Assembly: GCA_000169995.1 (NCBI GenBank)
Contig: AAZW01000056.1
Span: 1 to 32,548 of the forward strand
DNA: 32,548 nt
Direction of reading: 5' to 3'
From: Vibrionales bacterium SWAT-3
GTDB taxonomy: Bacteria > Pseudomonadota > Gammaproteobacteria > Enterobacterales > Vibrionaceae
Part shown: positions 29,815 to 32,548 of the stretch, piece by piece
Layout: each line of letters begins with the position of its first letter
How positions within the stretch are numbered: the first letter of the stretch is position 1
Position numbers and translations under genes: made by a program
The notes under the pieces: model-generated
Told to the model about the DNA's origin: nothing
What the model saw: only the letters and a program-made list of their open reading frames with translations
Database searches by the model: none

Positions 29815-31176
29815 ATGGACCAACAATCTTCTTCTTCAAGAGAGCTGTTTAGTTCTCGTTTAGGCTTTATTTTAGCTGCGGCTGGTGCTGCTGTTGGCTT
29901 GGGTAATATTTGGGGTTTTCCGACTCAAGTCGCGAGCAATGGCGGTGGCGCCTTCCTACTTGTTTACCTAATCATGATTTTCGTGGTTGCGTTCCCTATG
30001 CTGGTGGTTGAAATGGCGATTGGTCGTCATGGCCAAGCCAACCCAGTTGATAGCATGCGCTCACTAACGAGTAACCCGCTAGGAAAGAAGGTCGGTGAAT
30101 TTGTTGGTTGGATTGGGTTAAGTGTCCCAAGTGCCGTATTGGCTTTTTACAGCATTGTTGGTGGCTGGTTGATCTGCTTCCTAATTGGTGCTGTCGCTGA
30201 TCTTATTGGTCTAGAGGCGGCTGCTGATTGGTTCAAAGGCTTCAGTGTTGAACGTAATGTATTTGGTACTGTAGCGTTCTACGTACTGACCATTCTTATT
30301 GTACAAGGCGGTGTTAAGCAAGGTATCGAGAAGTGGTCGACGCGTTTAATGCCAGCACTGTTTGTTTTGTTCGGCTTATTGTTCGTGTACATCATGACTC
30401 AAGCTGGCGCAATGGAAGGCTTAAAGCATTACCTAGTGCCTGATTTTGAAAAGGTGTGGGATAGAAAACTGATTCTAGCTGCGATGGGACAAGGCTTCTT
30501 CTCGCTAACGATTGGTGGCTGTTCAATGTTGGTTTATGGCTCTTACTTAAGTAAGAAAGAGAACCTACCAAAAATGGCGATGAACGTAACCTTGGTTGAT
30601 ACTGCTGTTGCCTTTATTGCGGGTTTAGTGGTTATGCCTGCGATGTTTGTTGCGATGCAAAAAGGCGTTCAAATCTACGCGGAAGATGGCTCGCTGTTAA
30701 GCTCAGACACGCTAGTGTTCACGGTTCTACCTTTGATGTTTGATAGCTTAGGTGTGCTTGGTCAGATCTTTGCGATTGTTTTCTTCTTGTTGCTAACCAT
30801 TGCCGCGTTGACGTCTTCTATCTCAATGTTAGAAGGCCCGGTAGCGCTAGTGAGTGAGCGCTTCAATACTAGACGCACGCCAACAAGTTGGGTGATTGGT
30901 GGTGCAATCGCGCTGTTTAGTGTGGTGATTGTTTACAACTTTGCTGCGATGTTTGGCATGGTTGCGATGATAGCGACACAGTACCTGCAACCCGTTGCCG
31001 CATTGATGTTCTGCCTATTTGGTGGATGGGTGTGGAGCCGAGCGTCAAAAGTGAAAGAGCTTGAACAAGGCTGCCCTGATTTTCAACTTGGCTGGTTTGG
31101 TAAGGTTTGGCCGATGTATGTGAAGTTCGTGTGCCCAATCTTAGTCGCAACGGTAATCTGGGCTTCTTTCGGATAG
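29815..31176 (+). CDS. Sodium-dependent transporter of the NSS (SNF) family
   Basis: A 453-residue inner-membrane symporter that should use the Na+ gradient to import an amino acid or related amine. The N-terminus has the family hallmark SRLGFILAAAGAAVGLGNIWGFPTQVASNGGGAFLLVYL: the broken first helix that binds Na+ and substrate. Further features are FPMLVVEMAIGRHGQ, MGQGFFSLTIGGCSMLVYGSYLS (helix 6, also broken) and FFLLLTIAALTSSISMLEGPVALVSE (helix 8, Na+ site). I count about 11-12 membrane segments, the usual bacterial number. Substrate cannot be read from the sequence; relatives include tryptophan and other amino-acid carriers. ATG 29815 has only a weak GCGAGC ahead. It would use the Na+ gradient made by the nqr pump in this window. 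A terminator follows at 31214. Confidence 0.9.
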   Translation: MDQQSSSSRELFSSRLGFILAAAGAAVGLGNIWGFPTQVASNGGGAFLLVYLIMIFVVAFPMLVVEMAIGRHGQANPVDSMRSLTSNPLGKKVGEFVGWIGLSVPSAVLAFYSIVGGWLICFLIGAVADLIGLEAAADWFKGFSVERNVFGTVAFYVLTILIVQGGVKQGIEKWSTRLMPALFVLFGLLFVYIMTQAGAMEGLKHYLVPDFEKVWDRKLILAAMGQGFFSLTIGGCSMLVYGSYLSKKENLPKMAMNVTLVDTAVAFIAGLVVMPAMFVAMQKGVQIYAEDGSLLSSDTLVFTVLPLMFDSLGVLGQIFAIVFFLLLTIAALTSSISMLEGPVALVSERFNTRRTPTSWVIGGAIALFSVVIVYNFAAMFGMVAMIATQYLQPVAALMFCLFGGWVWSRASKVKELEQGCPDFQLGWFGKVWPMYVKFVCPILVATVIWASFG

Positions 31177-31213
31177 TGACCAGCTAACGGCTACATCATT
31201 ATATTTGCTATTC

Positions 31214-31247
31214 AAGGCCACTCTTAATGAGTGGCTTTGTTGTTTTT
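31214..31247 (+). terminator. Rho-independent terminator of the NSS transporter gene
   Basis: A 10-bp stem with one G-T pair (31214-31223 with 31229-31238, loop TTAAT) followed by GTTGTTTTT. It starts 37 bases after the stop. Confidence 0.85.
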
Positions 31248-31263
31248 AGCGGCACTAAGAAGA

Positions 31264-31308
31264 TAGAAAAAAGGCGCTGAACATAATATTCAGCGCCTTT
31301 GTATTTTT
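31264..31308. terminator. Terminator after lipA (bidirectional)
   Basis: A perfect 12-bp stem (31270-31281 with 31289-31300, 7-base loop). On the minus strand a TTTTCTATC tail follows; on the plus strand GTATTTTTAG. It lies 24 bases beyond the lipA stop and backs up the NSS terminator. Confidence 0.9.
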
Positions 31309-31324
31309 AGTTAAGCAATCGTGA

Positions 31325-32290
31325 TTACTTAATTTCCATACCTTGTGCTTGCAAGTCTGCATGGTAAGAGGAACGTACAAACGGACCACATGCTGCGTGA
31401 GTGAAGCCTAGCTCTAGAGCAATCTCTTTTAGCTCGTCGAACTCTGAAGGTGGCACGTAGCGTTCTACAGGTAAATGGTGACGGCTTGGCGCTAGGTATT
31501 GACCAAGAGTCAGCATAGTTACGCCGTGCTCACGAAGGTCTTTCAATACTTGAATGATCTCTTCTTTGGTTTCACCAAGGCCCATCATAACGCCAGATTT
31601 TGTTGGGATATCTGGGTGCTGCTCTTTGAACTTCTTCAGGAGATCAAGAGACCACTTGTAGTTTGCACCTGGACGCGCTTTACGGTATAGGCGTGGCGCA
31701 GTCTCTAGGTTGTGGTTGAAAACATCTGGCGGATTGTCTTTCAGTAGCTCAAGCGCAACGTCCATACGACCACGGAAGTCTGGAACCAGTGTTTCGATAC
31801 GAATATTTGGGTTTAGTTCGCGAATCTCACGGTTACAGTCAGCAAAGTGCTGAGCACCGCCGTCACGTAAGTCATCGCGGTCAACTGAAGTGATTACCAC
31901 GTACTTCAGTTTCATGTCTTTAATTGTCTTAGCCAGTTTCTTCGGCTCTTCTGCTTCAGGAGCAACTGGACGACCATGGGCAACATCACAGAACGGGCAG
32001 CGACGAGTACAGATAGCGCCAAGAATCATAAACGTTGCCGTACCGTGGTTGAAACACTCGGCTAGGTTAGGGCAAGACGCTTCTTCACAAACTGAGTGCA
32101 GGTTGTTTTTGCGCATTGCTGATTTGATTTCTTGGATACGATGGCTGTCTGAAGGAAGTTTAATCTTCATCCATTCTGGCTTACGTAGTACTTCTTTCTG
32201 TTCAGCAGGCATATTCTTTACGGGAATTAATGCCATTTTGTCAGCGTCACGATATTTAACGCCTTTTTCCATTTGGATTGGTTTGCTCAT
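31325..32290 (-). CDS. lipA: Lipoyl synthase LipA (radical SAM)
   Basis: LipA inserts two sulfur atoms into the octanoyl chain bound to lipoyl domains of pyruvate and 2-oxoglutarate dehydrogenases and the glycine cleavage H protein. The 321 residues match the family. The auxiliary iron-sulfur cluster is held by Cys68, Cys73 and Cys79 (CEEASCPNLAEC) and the radical SAM cluster by Cys94, Cys98 and Cys101 (CTRRCPFC); these numbers equal those of E. coli LipA. The C-terminal RSSYHAD holds the serine that ligates the auxiliary cluster. ATG 32290 starts 4 bases after the lipB stop, so lipB-lipA form an operon. Confidence 0.97.
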   Translation of the reverse strand: MSKPIQMEKGVKYRDADKMALIPVKNMPAEQKEVLRKPEWMKIKLPSDSHRIQEIKSAMRKNNLHSVCEEASCPNLAECFNHGTATFMILGAICTRRCPFCDVAHGRPVAPEAEEPKKLAKTIKDMKLKYVVITSVDRDDLRDGGAQHFADCNREIRELNPNIRIETLVPDFRGRMDVALELLKDNPPDVFNHNLETAPRLYRKARPGANYKWSLDLLKKFKEQHPDIPTKSGVMMGLGETKEEIIQVLKDLREHGVTMLTLGQYLAPSRHHLPVERYVPPSEFDELKEIALELGFTHAACGPFVRSSYHADLQAQGMEIK

Positions 32291-32294
32291 GATT

Positions 32295-32548
32295 TTATGC
32301 TTCTGCTGTAATGTTACTGGTGGCTTGAATGTCTACTTGGTCATAGCCGAGCAGCTCTACGAGCTCTTGTATTAACTGTTGCTCAACGTTCTCTAATTCA
32401 CTTGGTCCGCCTAGTTGGCTTACTTGTGCCATTTCCATACCTTGGTAACCACATGGGTTAATGCGTAGGAATGGGGACAAGTCCATATCGACGTTCAGTG
32501 CTAGCCCATGGAATGAGCAGCCACGTCGAATTCGTAATCCGAGCGAAC
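32295..32548 (-). CDS. lipB: Octanoyltransferase LipB, C-terminal part (partial)
   Basis: LipB moves the octanoyl group from acyl carrier protein to lipoyl domains, the step before LipA. About 84 codons are present; the gene runs off the right edge, so its start is not in the window. The visible part reads through GLRIRRGCSFHGLALNVDMDL, the conserved substrate-pocket block, and PFLRINPCGYQGMEM, which contains the catalytic cysteine (equivalent to Cys169 of the E. coli enzyme). The 30 or so final residues form a variable tail. It is 4 bases upstream of lipA on the same strand. Confidence 0.95.
   Translation of the reverse strand, partial: SLGLRIRRGCSFHGLALNVDMDLSPFLRINPCGYQGMEMAQVSQLGGPSELENVEQQLIQELVELLGYDQVDIQATSNITAEA

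Noticed and set aside
1..32548. Mobile elements, CRISPR arrays, tRNA/rRNA genes, toxin-antitoxin or defence cassettes
   Set aside because: Read for transposase motifs, terminal repeats, regular direct repeats, and cloverleaf-like folds on both strands; none was seen. The region is a core chromosomal segment.

Overview
The window reads as ordinary chromosomal DNA of a marine gammaproteobacterium, almost certainly a Vibrio, with a flavour of the Splendidus clade (genus-level call firm, clade only an impression). The reasons are a complete Na+-translocating NADH:quinone oxidoreductase operon (nqrABCDEF-apbE-nqrM), an OmpK-type Tsx-like porin, a DUF2850 protein of the kind found in vibrios, and gammaproteobacterial gene order such as recD-argA-mltA-tcdA-csdE-csdA. 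I see no insertion sequence, prophage, integron, CRISPR array, tRNA or rRNA. All genes but two edge-truncated ones (recD at the left, lipB at the right) look intact.

Layout. 1-8500: DNA repair and sulfur/amino-acid metabolism. It holds the recD end, argA (minus) with a likely tandem ARG box, a DUF2850 membrane protein, mltA, tcdA-csdE (plus), a small beta-barrel protein and csdA (minus), and panE (minus). 8500-11400: ompK (minus) with a good CRP site and, divergently, a lipoprotein made of four DUF4397 repeats. 11400-15700: the minus-strand yajG-ppiA-ampG cluster, rlmG, and the divergent bolA. 15700-23530: a long leader, nqrA-F, a terminator, the flavinylation enzyme apbE, nqrM and a final terminator. 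23530-28700: a REC-REC-GGDEF response regulator (minus), SOS-controlled dinB, a RecQ-like helicase (minus) and a GreA/GreB-like protein. 28700-32548: a YggN-like periplasmic protein, an NSS-family sodium-coupled transporter, and lipB-lipA (minus).

How the genes work together. The nqr block is a self-contained kit: six subunits, the enzyme that attaches FMN to NqrB and NqrC, and the small protein needed for metal-centre maturation. The sodium gradient it makes could drive the NSS transporter downstream. csdA, csdE and tcdA form the cysteine-sulfinate-desulfinase/t6A-cyclisation module, here split onto two strands with a beta-barrel gene between. mltA and ampG both belong to peptidoglycan turnover and recycling.

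The most interesting signals are regulatory, not new protein systems: a possible terminator/alternative-pairing arrangement just before ampG, a long structured nqr leader, a candidate tcdA promoter that fires straight into the mltA terminator hairpin, and well-placed ArgR, CRP and LexA sites. I did not find a convincing undescribed multi-gene system.
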